10,533 nucleotides of DNA from Streptomyces flavochromogenes. GTDB lineage: Bacteria > Actinomycetota > Actinomycetes > Streptomycetales > Streptomycetaceae. The notes below the pieces were generated by a model. That model saw only the letters and a program-made list of their open reading frames with translations, had not been told where the DNA came from and did not search any database. Below, one piece after another: positions 1 to 7,111 of the stretch (the first letter of the stretch is position 1; each line of letters opens with the position of its first letter). The translations under genes and the position numbers were made by a program. Location of the stretch: contig NZ_JNZO01000066.1 of NCBI RefSeq assembly GCF_000717595.1, positions 1 to 10,533 of the forward strand, given 5' to 3'.

Positions 1-745
1 GAAGGCGGAGGAGGAGATCGCGATCGCGCAGCGGACCCTCTACCTGAAGCAGGCCGAGATCAAGGCCCAGACGGACGAGGCCGCCGCCCAGGCGAACGCG
101 GCAGGCCCGCTCGCCGAGGCCGACCGCCAGCAGCAGATCCTCACCGAGCAGGAGAAGGTCGCCGAGCGACAGGCTGCCCTGACCGACCGCCAGTTGGACA
201 CTCAGGTCCGCAAGCCCGCCGACGCCGCCCGCTACCAGGCCGAGCAGGAGGCCGAGGCCCGCCGCATCGCCCTGGTCAAGGAGGCCGAGGCGGACGCCCA
301 GCGCTCCCGCCTCACCGGTGAGGGCGAGAAGGCCCACCGCGCGGCCCTCGCCGACGCCGTACGCATCGAGGGCGAGGCCCAGGCCGCGGCGATCGCGGCC
401 AAGGGCTCCGCCGAGGCCGAGGCCATGCAGAAGAAGGCCGACGCCTACGCCCAGTACGGCGACGCCGCCGTCCTCCAGATGCTCGTCGAGGTCCTGCCCC
501 AGGTCGTCGCCAAGGCGTCGGAGCCGTTGTCCGCCATCGACAAGATGACCGTCATCTCCACGGACGGGGCGAGCCAGCTGTCCCGCACGGTCGTCGACAA
601 CGTCGCCCAGGGAATGGAACTTCTCTCCTCCACGACCGGGGTCGACCTCGCGTCCCTGCTCCAGGGCATCACGCAGAAGAAGCCGATGGCTGAGCCCGCG
701 TCCGTTCCGGCCGCCACCGGCACACCGGTCGAGATCACCGACTAG
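1..745 (+). CDS. Flotillin/SPFH-family membrane scaffold protein, C-terminal part (5' end outside window)
   Basis: The reading frame is open from base 2, so this is the last ~247 codons of a longer gene. A TTG at 194 is an internal Leu codon, not the start. The visible part is an alanine/glutamate-rich coiled coil (AEAxA, EAEARR and QEAEAR repeats) up to about codon 150. A more hydrophobic tail with LQMLVEVLPQVV, then IDKMTVIST and a Pro/Ala-rich end, follows. That order (EA-repeat coiled coil, then an 'I.KM.VI' segment) is typical of the flotillin C-terminus. Family members sit on the inner face of the membrane and assemble into lipid-raft-like microdomains. The SPFH domain and membrane anchor would lie upstream. 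A good ribosome-binding site for the next gene begins 8 bp after the stop, so the genes may be co-transcribed. The family call is fairly secure; the specific role is unknown. Confidence 0.85.
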   Translation, partial: KAEEEIAIAQRTLYLKQAEIKAQTDEAAAQANAAGPLAEADRQQQILTEQEKVAERQAALTDRQLDTQVRKPADAARYQAEQEAEARRIALVKEAEADAQRSRLTGEGEKAHRAALADAVRIEGEAQAAAIAAKGSAEAEAMQKKADAYAQYGDAAVLQMLVEVLPQVVAKASEPLSAIDKMTVISTDGASQLSRTVVDNVAQGMELLSSTTGVDLASLLQGITQKKPMAEPASVPAATGTPVEITD

Positions 746-766
746 GACGCGACGGGAGGGGGCGCG

Positions 767-1314
767 GTGAGAACCAGTTTCAAGCTTCACGCGGGCATGC
801 AACTGGCCCTCTCTGGGGTGGGATTGCTCGCCGCAGTCCTGGCTGCCGTGCCGCTCCTGCCTCCCTTCGCCGACGAGTGGCTGCTGCTCGGCATCGGGCT
901 CGCCCTGCTGGTACCCCTGCACCTGGCGACGCTCTTCCGCAGCATCGCGGTCGAACTGCGCAACAGGGGCTTCGCCGGCAACAAGGCGAACCAGGTGTCG
1001 GGCCCTGCGGGCCCTGCCCCACCGCGTCCACGCACCGTTCGTGGGCGCGGGCCTCGCCGGGGCTTTCCTGGCCCACCGGAGCGTTGTGGGACGACTCGGG
1101 CCTCCAGCGACTCGACCCCGTGCGCGGGTACTACTCCGCGATCGACACCGTCGACCCCGACCGCAGGCGGGTCGCGATCACCAGAAGTCAGTACGAGGAG
1201 TTACGCAAGGACGACCAGCGGGTCGCGTTCGCGGCGTTCGGTCTCTTCGCGGCGGGTGGTGGCGGCCTGACGCTCCTCTTCGGGAAGCTGGATTCCTGGG
1301 TCGGCAGTCCATGA
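767..1314 (+). pseudogene. Small multi-pass membrane protein gene, interrupted by two frameshifts as read
   Basis: A GTG start at 767 follows a strong Shine-Dalgarno sequence (GGGAGGGGG, 754-762). The first frame encodes two hydrophobic segments (ALSGVGLLAAVLAAVPLL and LLLGIGLALLVPLHLATLF), then turns into Pro/Arg-rich nonsense after KANQV at about 997. Protein-like sequence continues in a second frame (RALPHRVHAPFVGAGLAGAF, about 999-1085). It then continues in a third frame (LWDDSGLQRLDPVRGYYSAI ... SQYEELRKDD, then a third hydrophobic stretch FAAFGLFAAGGGGLTLLF) to a TGA at 1314. Removing one base near 998 and one near 1088 restores one protein of about 180 residues with three membrane segments. 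No named family was recognised. It lies between the flotillin gene and further small membrane-protein genes and overlaps the next start (ATGA). It may be a real pseudogene or reflect two base-calling errors; the sequence alone cannot decide. Confidence 0.6.
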
Positions 1315-1525
1315 CCGCCGGCCCCCGCCACGGCAGGCAAGCCCTACAGCACCCGCAGTCGCCTGCACGCCGGCCGCTCTGGGCGCCTACACCTTCGCAC
1401 TGATGACGGTCCTGCACGACAGGGACGAAACCCTCGGCACCTTCCTCGCGCTCTGGACTCCGGCGGCCGTGGCAGTCGGCGCCTTCCTGAGCCGTCGGCC
1501 GCTGCTCCACCGCACCCGACGATGA
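1311..1525 (+). pseudogene. Small membrane protein, one apparent frameshift
   Basis: An ATG at 1311 overlaps the TGA of the preceding gene (ATGA). It opens a frame that reads a basic N-terminus (MTAGPRHGRQ...RRPLW) but stops at 1403. A hydrophobic continuation lies in the neighbouring frame from about 1382 to the TGA at 1523: GAYTFALMTVLHD, then LGTFLALWTPAAVAVGAFL and an Arg-rich end (SRRPLLHRTRR). The frame change falls at a GGG run (1381-1383). One extra G there would fuse both parts into a ~72-residue protein with one or two membrane segments and a positive C-terminus. The next possible start again overlaps this stop by ATGA, supporting a translationally coupled series. The single indel in a G run makes a sequencing error likely. 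No family was recognised. Confidence 0.5.
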
Positions 1526-1581
1526 GCCGCCACTCAGCAGCACACCACGACAAGCGCGAGCGAGAACAGCGAGGGGCGGCC

Positions 1582-1809
1582 ATGTCATCGCGGAACGCCG
1601 GGCGCGACTTGCTGGAGAGCCCTGCCGGGATGGGCTTGTACCTCCTGTGGCTGGGCTGGACTGCCGCAAGCAGCAGCACCCCGACCTGGGTGCGCATCGG
1701 CGCTGGCGTCCTCGCCGCCGTATGCCTCGTCCTGCTGATACGAACCCTGATCTCCCGTCATCACAGTCGGCATGCCAGGCGCACCGGGGCAGGAACGTCC
1801 GACACTTGA
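1582..1809 (+). CDS. Small two-pass membrane protein of unknown function (75 aa)
   Basis: The ATG at 1582 is preceded by GAGGGG at 1571-1576, a good ribosome-binding site. An in-frame ATG at 1522 overlaps the upstream stop and would add 20 charged residues (HHDKREREQRG); it is the alternative start. The protein has two hydrophobic stretches, GMGLYLLWLGWTAA and IGAGVLAAVCLVLLIRTLI, separated by a short polar turn (SSSTPTW). A His/Arg-rich tail (SRHHSRHARR) follows, probably facing the cytoplasm. No cysteines, binding motifs or named family were recognised. It is the only undamaged member of the series of small membrane-protein genes after the flotillin gene, and ends 45 bp before the RCK-domain gene. 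It may be part of the same transcript; function unknown. Confidence 0.65.
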   Translation: MSSRNAGRDLLESPAGMGLYLLWLGWTAASSSTPTWVRIGAGVLAAVCLVLLIRTLISRHHSRHARRTGAGTSDT

Positions 1810-1854
1810 CCCGCCCGCGTGATCAGGCGGGTCCAACTCGAAACCGGGGGAATC

Positions 1855-3798
1855 ATGATCGCGCTACTGCACCAGGACGCCGGAGTTCCACGGGACGGCG
1901 GCCACATGGTGGTCTGCGGCGACGACGGGCTCGCGCACCGGCTCGCCGACGAGCTGCGGGACGTCTACCGCCAGCGGGTCGTTCTCGTCGCGCCCGGCGA
2001 CCAGGTCGAGGAGCGGGCGGGCGAGCAGCCCGCCGTGCTGTCCCGTGCGGCGCGGCTCCTGCGCCGGTCCGGCGGACCGGCCACCGAGGACACGCTCGGC
2101 AGCGCACCCCCGCCGCTGCATGACGTCGTGTCATCCGCGCCGACCGAGGAGACGCTGCTGAGGGCCGGCGTCGACCGGGCCGCGGCCCTCGCCCTGCTCT
2201 ACGAGGACGACGAGACCAACCTGCGTGCCGCGCTAGCCGCCCGCCGTCTCAGCCCGGGCCTGCGGCTCGTGGTCCGTATGTACAACCGCAAGCTCGGGCA
2301 GCAGCTGGAGGAACTCCTTGACCAGGCTGCCCTCCTGACCGCGCCCGGAACCGACCGCGCGCTTCTCGACGCCTCCACCACCGTTCTGTCCGACGCCGAC
2401 ACCGCGGCCCCCGCGCTCGCCGCCACCGCCGTCACCGGGACGAGCAAGGTCGTCCAGGCCGATGGCGTGCTCCTGCGCGCCGCCGAACGCACCCCGCCCG
2501 GACGCGGCGAGGTACCGGACCCCGGCCTGTGCACCTTGGCCCTGCTGTCGTCCACCACCACCGACCCGGCGGGCGCCGAGGGTTCGGAGGCCAGCGGCGC
2601 CCAGAGTCCCCTGCTCCTGCCCGACGACCGGGCCGTGGCGAGCGCCGCCGGACGGGGCAGCGTCGTCCTGGAGACCGTCCGGTACGCCGGTCCCGCCCTG
2701 TCCGCTCGGCGGATGGCCCGCCGGGGTGCGCCGCTGCGCGAGCTCTTCTCCAGCCGCCTGCGCTGGGCGCTCACCGGCATCGTCGTCTCCGTCCTCGCGC
2801 TGACGCTCACCACGATGCTGCTCACCGACGCCGATCCCGTGCACGCCGCGTACATCACGCTGCTCGACCTGTTCTCCATCAACGACCCCGCGATCGGCGC
2901 GCCGGTCACCCACCAGGTTCTCCAGCTCCTGACCGGCCTCGTCGGCCTCGCTCTCCTCCCTCTCCTGGTCGCCGGGGCACTGGAGGCGCTGGGCACCTTC
3001 CGCGCCGCCGGAGCTCTACGTCGGCCGCCCCGCGGCCTGTCCGGCCATGTTGTCCTCCTCGGCCTGGGCAAGACCGGAACCCGGGTCCTCGCCCGGCTGC
3101 GGGAACTCGACATCCCGGTCGTGTGCGTCGAGGAGGATCCCGACGCCCGCGGCATCCCGCTTGCCCGCGGCCTGGGCATCCCCGTCGTGCTCGGCGACGT
3201 CACCGAGGACGGAGTCCTGGAGGCCGCCAAGATCCACCGGGCGCACGCGCTGCTCGCCCTCACCAGCTCCGACACCACCAACCTGGAGGCCGCGCTCTAC
3301 GCCCGTACGGTCAAGGCAGATCTGCGAGTGGCCCTGCGCCTGTACGACGACGACTTCGCCACCGCCGTCTACCGCACCCTGCGCACCGCCCACCCCGAGG
3401 CCCTCACCCGCAGTCGAAGCGTCACCCACCTCGCCGCACCCGCCTTCGCCGGAGCCATGATGGGCCGCCAGATCCTCGGCGCCATCCCCGTCGAACGCAA
3501 GGTCCTGCTCTTCGCCGCCCTCCTCGTGGCCGGCCACCCCCAGCTGGAGGGCCACACCGTCGGCGAGGCCTTCCGACCCGGAGCATGGCGCGTCCTCGCG
3601 CTCGACACCGCCGCCCCCACGACTCGCCGCCCCGACCTCGCCTCCTCACATCAGGCAGGTGACGAACCGCAGCTCCTGTGGGAGCTGCACCCCGGCTACG
3701 TCCTGCGCCCCGAGGACCGCGTCGTCATCGCCGCCACCCGCCGCGGCCTCGCCGAGCTCCTGAGCACCTCACGCCAGCCCCGAACCGCCATGCCGTAG
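1855..3798 (+). CDS. Double RCK/TrkA-N NAD-binding protein with two central membrane segments (putative ion channel or transport regulator)
   Basis: The ATG at 1855 follows GGGGG (1846-1850), giving 647 residues; an in-frame GTG at 1819 lacks a comparable site. An N-terminal Rossmann-like domain starts at H17 (HMVVCGDDGLAHRLADEL) and runs to about 200, with the acidic NLRAAL segment typical of TrkA-N. Residues ~304-325 (WALTGIVVSVLALTLTTMLL) and ~355-376 (VLQLLTGLVGLALLPLLVAG) are the only clear membrane helices. A second TrkA-N domain follows, with a textbook dinucleotide motif GLGKTG at 403-408, acidic VEEDPDA at the end of beta-2, and TNLEAALYAR. An RCK_C-like tail has VGEAF and LRPEDRVVI. 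RCK domains bind NAD(H) or ions and gate K+ channels or transporters. The loop between the helices lacks a TVGYGD filter, so K+ selectivity cannot be assumed. The gene is intact although its upstream neighbours are damaged. Confidence 0.8.
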   Translation: MIALLHQDAGVPRDGGHMVVCGDDGLAHRLADELRDVYRQRVVLVAPGDQVEERAGEQPAVLSRAARLLRRSGGPATEDTLGSAPPPLHDVVSSAPTEETLLRAGVDRAAALALLYEDDETNLRAALAARRLSPGLRLVVRMYNRKLGQQLEELLDQAALLTAPGTDRALLDASTTVLSDADTAAPALAATAVTGTSKVVQADGVLLRAAERTPPGRGEVPDPGLCTLALLSSTTTDPAGAEGSEASGAQSPLLLPDDRAVASAAGRGSVVLETVRYAGPALSARRMARRGAPLRELFSSRLRWALTGIVVSVLALTLTTMLLTDADPVHAAYITLLDLFSINDPAIGAPVTHQVLQLLTGLVGLALLPLLVAGALEALGTFRAAGALRRPPRGLSGHVVLLGLGKTGTRVLARLRELDIPVVCVEEDPDARGIPLARGLGIPVVLGDVTEDGVLEAAKIHRAHALLALTSSDTTNLEAALYARTVKADLRVALRLYDDDFATAVYRTLRTAHPEALTRSRSVTHLAAPAFAGAMMGRQILGAIPVERKVLLFAALLVAGHPQLEGHTVGEAFRPGAWRVLALDTAAPTTRRPDLASSHQAGDEPQLLWELHPGYVLRPEDRVVIAATRRGLAELLSTSRQPRTAMP

Positions 3799-3910
3799 CC
3801 AAGCACTGCCGTGGTCTCCCACTGAGCACAGCTGCACCCCGGCCGGGCACTCGTACGCACCACGCGCCGTCTCACCCGGCCAGGAACTTCACCGAACCGA
3901 AACGATCGGG

Positions 3911-3947
3911 AGCGGTTGGGTACGAACGCGCCATGAGCTTGGGAATC
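3911..3947 (-). repeat. att-like site A: degenerate tRNA 3'-half copy
   Basis: Bases 3927-3947 match 8242-8262 in direct orientation at 19 of 21 positions, including CGCGCCAT and CTTGGGAATC. Read on the minus strand, the site resembles the second half of a tRNA: ATTCCCAAGC (anticodon-loop-like), GGCGCG, TTCG (T-loop) and CCGCT (acceptor 3' end). It is shorter by about six bases than the copy at 8220-8262 and cannot fold as a tRNA T-arm, so it looks like a decayed attachment site. The integrase remnant begins 90 bp away. The repeat itself is plainly visible; its role as an att site is inferred. Confidence 0.55.
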
Positions 3948-4037
3948 TGTGCGCTCCGCATCCCGGAAGCGGCTACTGACCTGCGCATATCAGCCGCATC
4001 GAGGGGTGTGGGTGCGGCGCCTGAGCATCTGGATTGA

Positions 4038-4163
4038 CCGCTGCTCACCGCTCTGAAGGGCACGGCCGGGGCACGTGCCCGCCGGTTCTCGGAGAAGGCG
4101 ACGATGATCTACCAGCACTCCGACGACGAACGTCAGCGGGAGGTCGCCGGAGGCATCGACGTG
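4038..4163 (+). pseudogene. Tyrosine recombinase (phage/ICE integrase) C-terminal remnant
   Basis: This frame opens directly after a TGA at 4035. It reads SEKATMIYQHSDDERQREV followed by AGGID, the end of the catalytic domain of actinobacterial tyrosine integrases. The Tyr encoded at 4110-4112 (in M-I-Y-Q-H) corresponds to the nucleophile that attacks DNA. The preceding residues (LLTALKGTAGARARRF) do not show the usual 'LGH' lead-in, and no catalytic Arg or His-x-x-Arg box is found upstream, so only about the last 40 codons survive. The frame runs on past GID without family-like sequence. The fragment lies 90 bp from att-like site A, as expected for an integrase gene beside its attachment site, and fits an integrated element that lost mobility. 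The identification rests on one short, characteristic motif. Confidence 0.6.
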
Positions 4164-4241
4164 GCGTGTGGCACCAAGGCGCATTCGGCGACTTCGCACG
4201 AAAATCTCTTCCGTTTGGCGAGCATGACGTCGATGTCGACG

Positions 4242-4260
4242 GTGATCGGCATCAGATCAC
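4242..4260. promoter_or_regulatory. Inverted repeat GTGATC-7-GATCAC
   Basis: A perfect 6-bp inverted repeat (4242-4247 and 4255-4260) lies about 165 bp before the oxidoreductase start. It could be an operator half-site pair or chance; nothing else supports a function. Confidence 0.2.
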
Positions 4261-4332
4261 CTCGTTCGGCTCAGCCTGCATCTGCGCTGCCCGGGCGTCG
4301 TGAGCAGCAGTGGGCGAAGCTCCTGCCGCTCG

Positions 4333-4384
4333 GTGACCCGCGTCACATCTATTTCCTGTCAGGAATCGGGGCGCTGTTCCGCTC
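4333..4384 (+). promoter_or_regulatory. Candidate promoter/operator region of the oxidoreductase gene
   Basis: Two inverted repeats are stacked here: GTGAC-CCGC-GTCAC (4333-4346) and TTCCTG-T-CAGGAA (4353-4365). TGTCAGG at 4357-4363 is followed, after 16 bases, by CGCT at 4380-4383. Promoters of the ECF41/SigJ group have a TGTCACA-like -35 and a CGTC-like -10 about 16 bases apart. The match is therefore partial but has the right spacing, and an ECF41-type sigma gene lies in the same module. The start codon is about 39 bp downstream. This is inference from pattern and context only. Confidence 0.3.
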
Positions 4385-4422
4385 AAGTCACCGAGAGCCA
4401 AGCGAACCGACAGGAGCAAGAC

Positions 4423-5625
4423 ATGAAGCACCGCATCGTCGTCCTCGGTGCCGGCTACGCCGGGGCTTACGCAGCCGGGACCCTGGCCCGTCGGCTGTCC
4501 CCCAAGGACACCGAGGTCACCGTGGTCAACGCCGAACCGGACTTCGTCCAGCGGCTGCGGCTGCACCAGCTCGCGGCCGGCCAGGAGATCGAGGCTCCAC
4601 AGCTCGCCGACGTCTTCGCGGGCACGGAGATACGGCTGCGCCTGGCCCGCGTCACGGCTGTCGACCCCGAGCGCCAGGTCGTCGCTGTGGCCGACGCCGA
4701 CGGAGGCGGCGAGCTCGGCTACGACACGCTCTTCTACGCGCTCGGCAGCCACGGTGACGACCGTGGCGTCCCCGGCGTGGCCGAGCACGCCTTCGACGTC
4801 GCCGCCCGGCCCTCCGCGCTGCGCCTGCGGCAACGCCTGGACAGCCTGGAGCAGCGGGGCGAAGGCGTGAATGTGCTGGTCGTCGGCGACGGGTTGACCG
4901 GCATCGAGACCGCCACCGAGATCGCCGAATCCCGGCCCGGCCTGTCGGTGACGCTGGTCGCCCGCGGTGAAGTGGGCGCCCAGCTCTCCGCCGGAGGCCG
5001 CGGCCACCTGCGCCAGGTCTGCGACCGGCTGGGCGTCGCCGTCCTGGAGCACACCAGCGTCGAAGCCGTCGAAGCGACGCGGGTGCTGTGTGCCGACGGC
5101 ACCGCCCTGGCAGCCGACGCGACCGTGTGGGCGGCCGGGTTCGCGGTCAACCCCATCGCCGCCGCGAGCGGTCTTGAGGTCACCGAGAACGGTCGGATCG
5201 TGGTGGACCGCACCATGCGGTCGGTCTCGCACCCCGAGGTCTACGCCGCCGGCGACAGTGCGTACGCCGTCGGCGACAACGGCCGGCCGCTGCCCATGTC
5301 CTGCGCCTCGGCCGGCTACACCGGCCGGCAGGCCGTGGACGCGATCGTCGGACGCCTGACCGGCAGCAAGATCGCGAACACCAAGCTGGAGTACCCGGGC
5401 AACCACATCAGCCTCGGGCGGCGGGACGGGATCCTGCAGATGGTCGACGACGAAGGGCAGGCGAAGCCGACGTACATGGGCGGCCGGAAGGCCGCCCGGA
5501 TCAAGGCGGGCATCGTCTGGATGTCGCTGTGGGCCACCTCGCATCCGACCTTCGGCCTGCCCAAGCGCAAGCATCACCTGGCCACCGCGCCCAAGGCGTC
5601 CGCTGCCGTGAAGGCGGTCGCGTAG
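4423..5625 (+). CDS. NDH-2-like FAD/NAD(P)-dependent oxidoreductase (400 aa)
   Basis: The ATG at 4423 is preceded by CAGGAG (4411-4416). An FAD-binding Rossmann motif starts at once: VVLGAGYAGAYAA, with G9, G11 and G14. A second dinucleotide motif lies at 155-160 (VVGDGLTGIE) and would bind NAD(P)H. ATVWAAGF and the late FAD-contacting VYAAGDSAYA (G277, D278) complete the two-dinucleotide-binding-domain flavoprotein plan. The order and the ~400-residue length fit the type II NADH dehydrogenase / Pyr_redox_2 family, which moves electrons from NAD(P)H to a quinone or other acceptor. There is no CxxC pair, so it is not a disulfide reductase. The basic, partly amphipathic C-terminus (RKAARIKAGIVWMSLW ... 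KRKHH) could dock on the membrane. It is the first gene of a three-gene co-oriented module with a permease and an ECF sigma factor. Substrate unknown. Confidence 0.8.
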   Translation: MKHRIVVLGAGYAGAYAAGTLARRLSPKDTEVTVVNAEPDFVQRLRLHQLAAGQEIEAPQLADVFAGTEIRLRLARVTAVDPERQVVAVADADGGGELGYDTLFYALGSHGDDRGVPGVAEHAFDVAARPSALRLRQRLDSLEQRGEGVNVLVVGDGLTGIETATEIAESRPGLSVTLVARGEVGAQLSAGGRGHLRQVCDRLGVAVLEHTSVEAVEATRVLCADGTALAADATVWAAGFAVNPIAAASGLEVTENGRIVVDRTMRSVSHPEVYAAGDSAYAVGDNGRPLPMSCASAGYTGRQAVDAIVGRLTGSKIANTKLEYPGNHISLGRRDGILQMVDDEGQAKPTYMGGRKAARIKAGIVWMSLWATSHPTFGLPKRKHHLATAPKASAAVKAVA

Positions 5626-5875
5626 CCGCCTACCAGGTCGTGTTCCAAGGTCTTGAGCCACTTGACGCCGTGGTTACCGGTGAGTCCACCGCGGCACACG
5701 GCAACCCGGCACTCGTTCCCTGCCTGACCGGCGAACTCGAAGGCTTCCGGGCAGCCCGTGCCGAGAAGGACCCCATCAGCGGCATCTGCTCCGTCCGCAA
5801 TACGGAAGAGCCGGCCGGGTCGAGTCCGAAACTCCGCTAGCCCGGCGATGAACTCCCTCCCCTGAAGGAGAAGGC
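5626..5875. other. 250-bp gap with an open, coding-looking frame but no recognisable gene
   Basis: A frame open to a TAG at 5840 reads YQVVFQGLEPLDAVVTGEST and continues without a stop, with moderate third-position GC. No ribosome-binding site precedes its only internal GTG (5640), and no family was recognised. It may be the tail of a lost gene or chance. The Shine-Dalgarno sequence of the next gene (AAGGAG) ends the gap. Confidence 0.3.
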
Positions 5876-6910
5876 ATGTCCACTCAGGCCGCGCCCGCAG
5901 CCGACGCGTCGCCCTCACCCTGGCCGACCGTGGCCCGGGCCGTCGCCTTGCTCACGGTGAGCATCAGCCTGCTGCTCACCGCCTTCGCCTGGCCGTCGGT
6001 GCGCTCATCGGCGCATGACGTGCCGATCGCCGTCGCCGGGCCCGCCCCCGCTGTCAGGCAGATCGCGTCCGTGCTCGACCAACGGCTTCCCGACGGCTTC
6101 GAGGTCACCGAGGTCGCCGACACCGCCGCCGCCGAACAGCTGATACGTGACCGCGAGGTGTACGGAGCGATCGACCTCAGCTCCGGCACCCCCCAGGTCA
6201 TCACCGCGTCTGCCGGAAGCGCCGCCGTCGCCCAGACCTTGAACAGCATCGCGACCGGCCTCGGCCAGGTACAGGGAACCGGCACCACGGTAGCCACCCG
6301 CGATCTCGTCCCACTGCCGGCCGACGACCCGCGCGGCACCGGACTGGCCGCCGGAGCCCTGCCGTTGGTCATGGGCGGCCTGCTCGCCGCTCTGCTGTTG
6401 ACCAGGCTCGTCCGCGGCAGCGTCCGCCGCGTCACCGGAGCGCTCACCTTCGCCGTCACCGGCGGACTTGCCGTGACGGCGATCCTCCAATTCTGGTTCG
6501 GCTCACTCGACGGCTCATACTGGGCGAACTGCGGCGCCACCGCCCTGGCCATCGCGGCCACCTCCCTGACCATCCTCGGTCTCGAGTCACTGCTCGGGTA
6601 CGTCGGCTTCGGCCTCGGCGCCGCCACCATGATGCTCATCGGCAACCCCCTGTCGGGCACCGCGACCGCACCCGAGATGCTGCCCGGCTGGTCCGGCACC
6701 CTCGGCCAACTGCTACCGCCCGGGGCAGGTGGTCAACTGCTGCGCTCCACCGCCTTTTTCGACGGTCACGGCGCCACCCGCTCGGCCGCCGTCCTGGCGA
6801 CGTGGCTCACGCTCGGTCTGGTGCTGTGCCTGGCCGGCAACCCGCGGCGTCGCCCCGCCGCCACCGTCGAGGACACGGCCGCACAGCCGACCACGCATGC
6901 GACGGTCTGA
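5876..6910 (+). CDS. ABC-2/YhgE-like membrane protein (344 aa)
   Basis: The ATG at 5876 has an excellent ribosome-binding site (AAGGAG at 5865-5870). One N-terminal helix (about residues 22-40, AVALLTVSISLLLTAFAW) is followed by a ~115-residue extracytoplasmic domain. That domain opens with VPIAVAGPAPAVRQIASVLD and contains GFEVTEVADTAAAEQLI and REVYGAIDL. This pattern (a 'variable' domain with an 'E.LI..REVYGAI' motif) is typical of YhgE/DUF3533 and ABC-2 permeases. About five further helices follow, from GLAAGALPLVMGGLLAALLL to AAVLATWLTLGLVLCLAG, and then a polar tail. No ATP-binding partner is encoded nearby, so either a distant ATPase serves it or it acts alone. It lies between the oxidoreductase and the sigma factor on the same strand. 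Substrate unknown. Confidence 0.7.
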   Translation: MSTQAAPAADASPSPWPTVARAVALLTVSISLLLTAFAWPSVRSSAHDVPIAVAGPAPAVRQIASVLDQRLPDGFEVTEVADTAAAEQLIRDREVYGAIDLSSGTPQVITASAGSAAVAQTLNSIATGLGQVQGTGTTVATRDLVPLPADDPRGTGLAAGALPLVMGGLLAALLLTRLVRGSVRRVTGALTFAVTGGLAVTAILQFWFGSLDGSYWANCGATALAIAATSLTILGLESLLGYVGFGLGAATMMLIGNPLSGTATAPEMLPGWSGTLGQLLPPGAGGQLLRSTAFFDGHGATRSAAVLATWLTLGLVLCLAGNPRRRPAATVEDTAAQPTTHATV

Positions 6911-7111
6911 CCCTCACAGCACCCCGCCGGCTCAGGACGTGCCATCGACCGGTCCGTGACAGATGCGCCTACGCGGGCACAACAGGGATTTCACTCGGGA
7001 CCCTCGCGGCACGAACGACCTCTCCACCACCGACTCAGCATGCAACACCCCACCCGCAAAAGGAGAATGCCCCGAGACGAGCCTTCTGCCCTACCACTTA
7101 GGGTGGTTCGC

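Larger units (their letters stand above)
3799..4422. other. Gene-poor 624-bp stretch between the RCK gene and the oxidoreductase gene
   Basis: No intact gene was found here. The open frames across it have erratic composition and no ribosome-binding sites. A 7-bp inverted repeat GGCCGGG/CCCGGCC (3841-3847 and 3875-3881) with a 27-base loop is a weak terminator candidate for the RCK gene. The rest holds an att-like tRNA-derived repeat (3911-3947), an integrase remnant (4038-4163) and inverted repeats before the oxidoreductase gene, each listed separately. Local base composition is more mixed than in the flanking genes. Confidence 0.6.

Noticed and set aside
1000..1017. Tandem 9-bp repeat GGGCCCTGC x2
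   Set aside because: It keeps the frame (Ala-Leu-Arg repeat) and is short; by itself it does not explain the frameshift next to it or suggest a mobile or regulatory element.
2199..3281. A 360-codon minus-strand open frame opposite the RCK gene
   Set aside because: The Ser/Arg/Thr-rich translation without motifs is typical of an antisense frame of a high-GC gene; the plus-strand protein is well supported.
2529..3662. A long plus-strand frame overlapping the RCK gene
   Set aside because: An Arg/Pro/His-rich +1-type shadow with no start site; codon use contradicts third-position GC bias.
4252..5661. A 469-codon minus-strand open frame opposite the oxidoreductase gene
   Set aside because: It is the antisense shadow of a GC-rich gene: no ribosome-binding site, Gly/Asp/Val-rich low-complexity translation, and no family motif. 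The plus strand has clear Rossmann motifs.
6956..7111. An upstream start for the sigma factor at GTG 6956 or ATG 7067
   Set aside because: The extra residues are not sigma-like, 6956 has no ribosome-binding site, and the AGGAG before 7067 is only one base from the ATG; 7112 has a site at proper distance.
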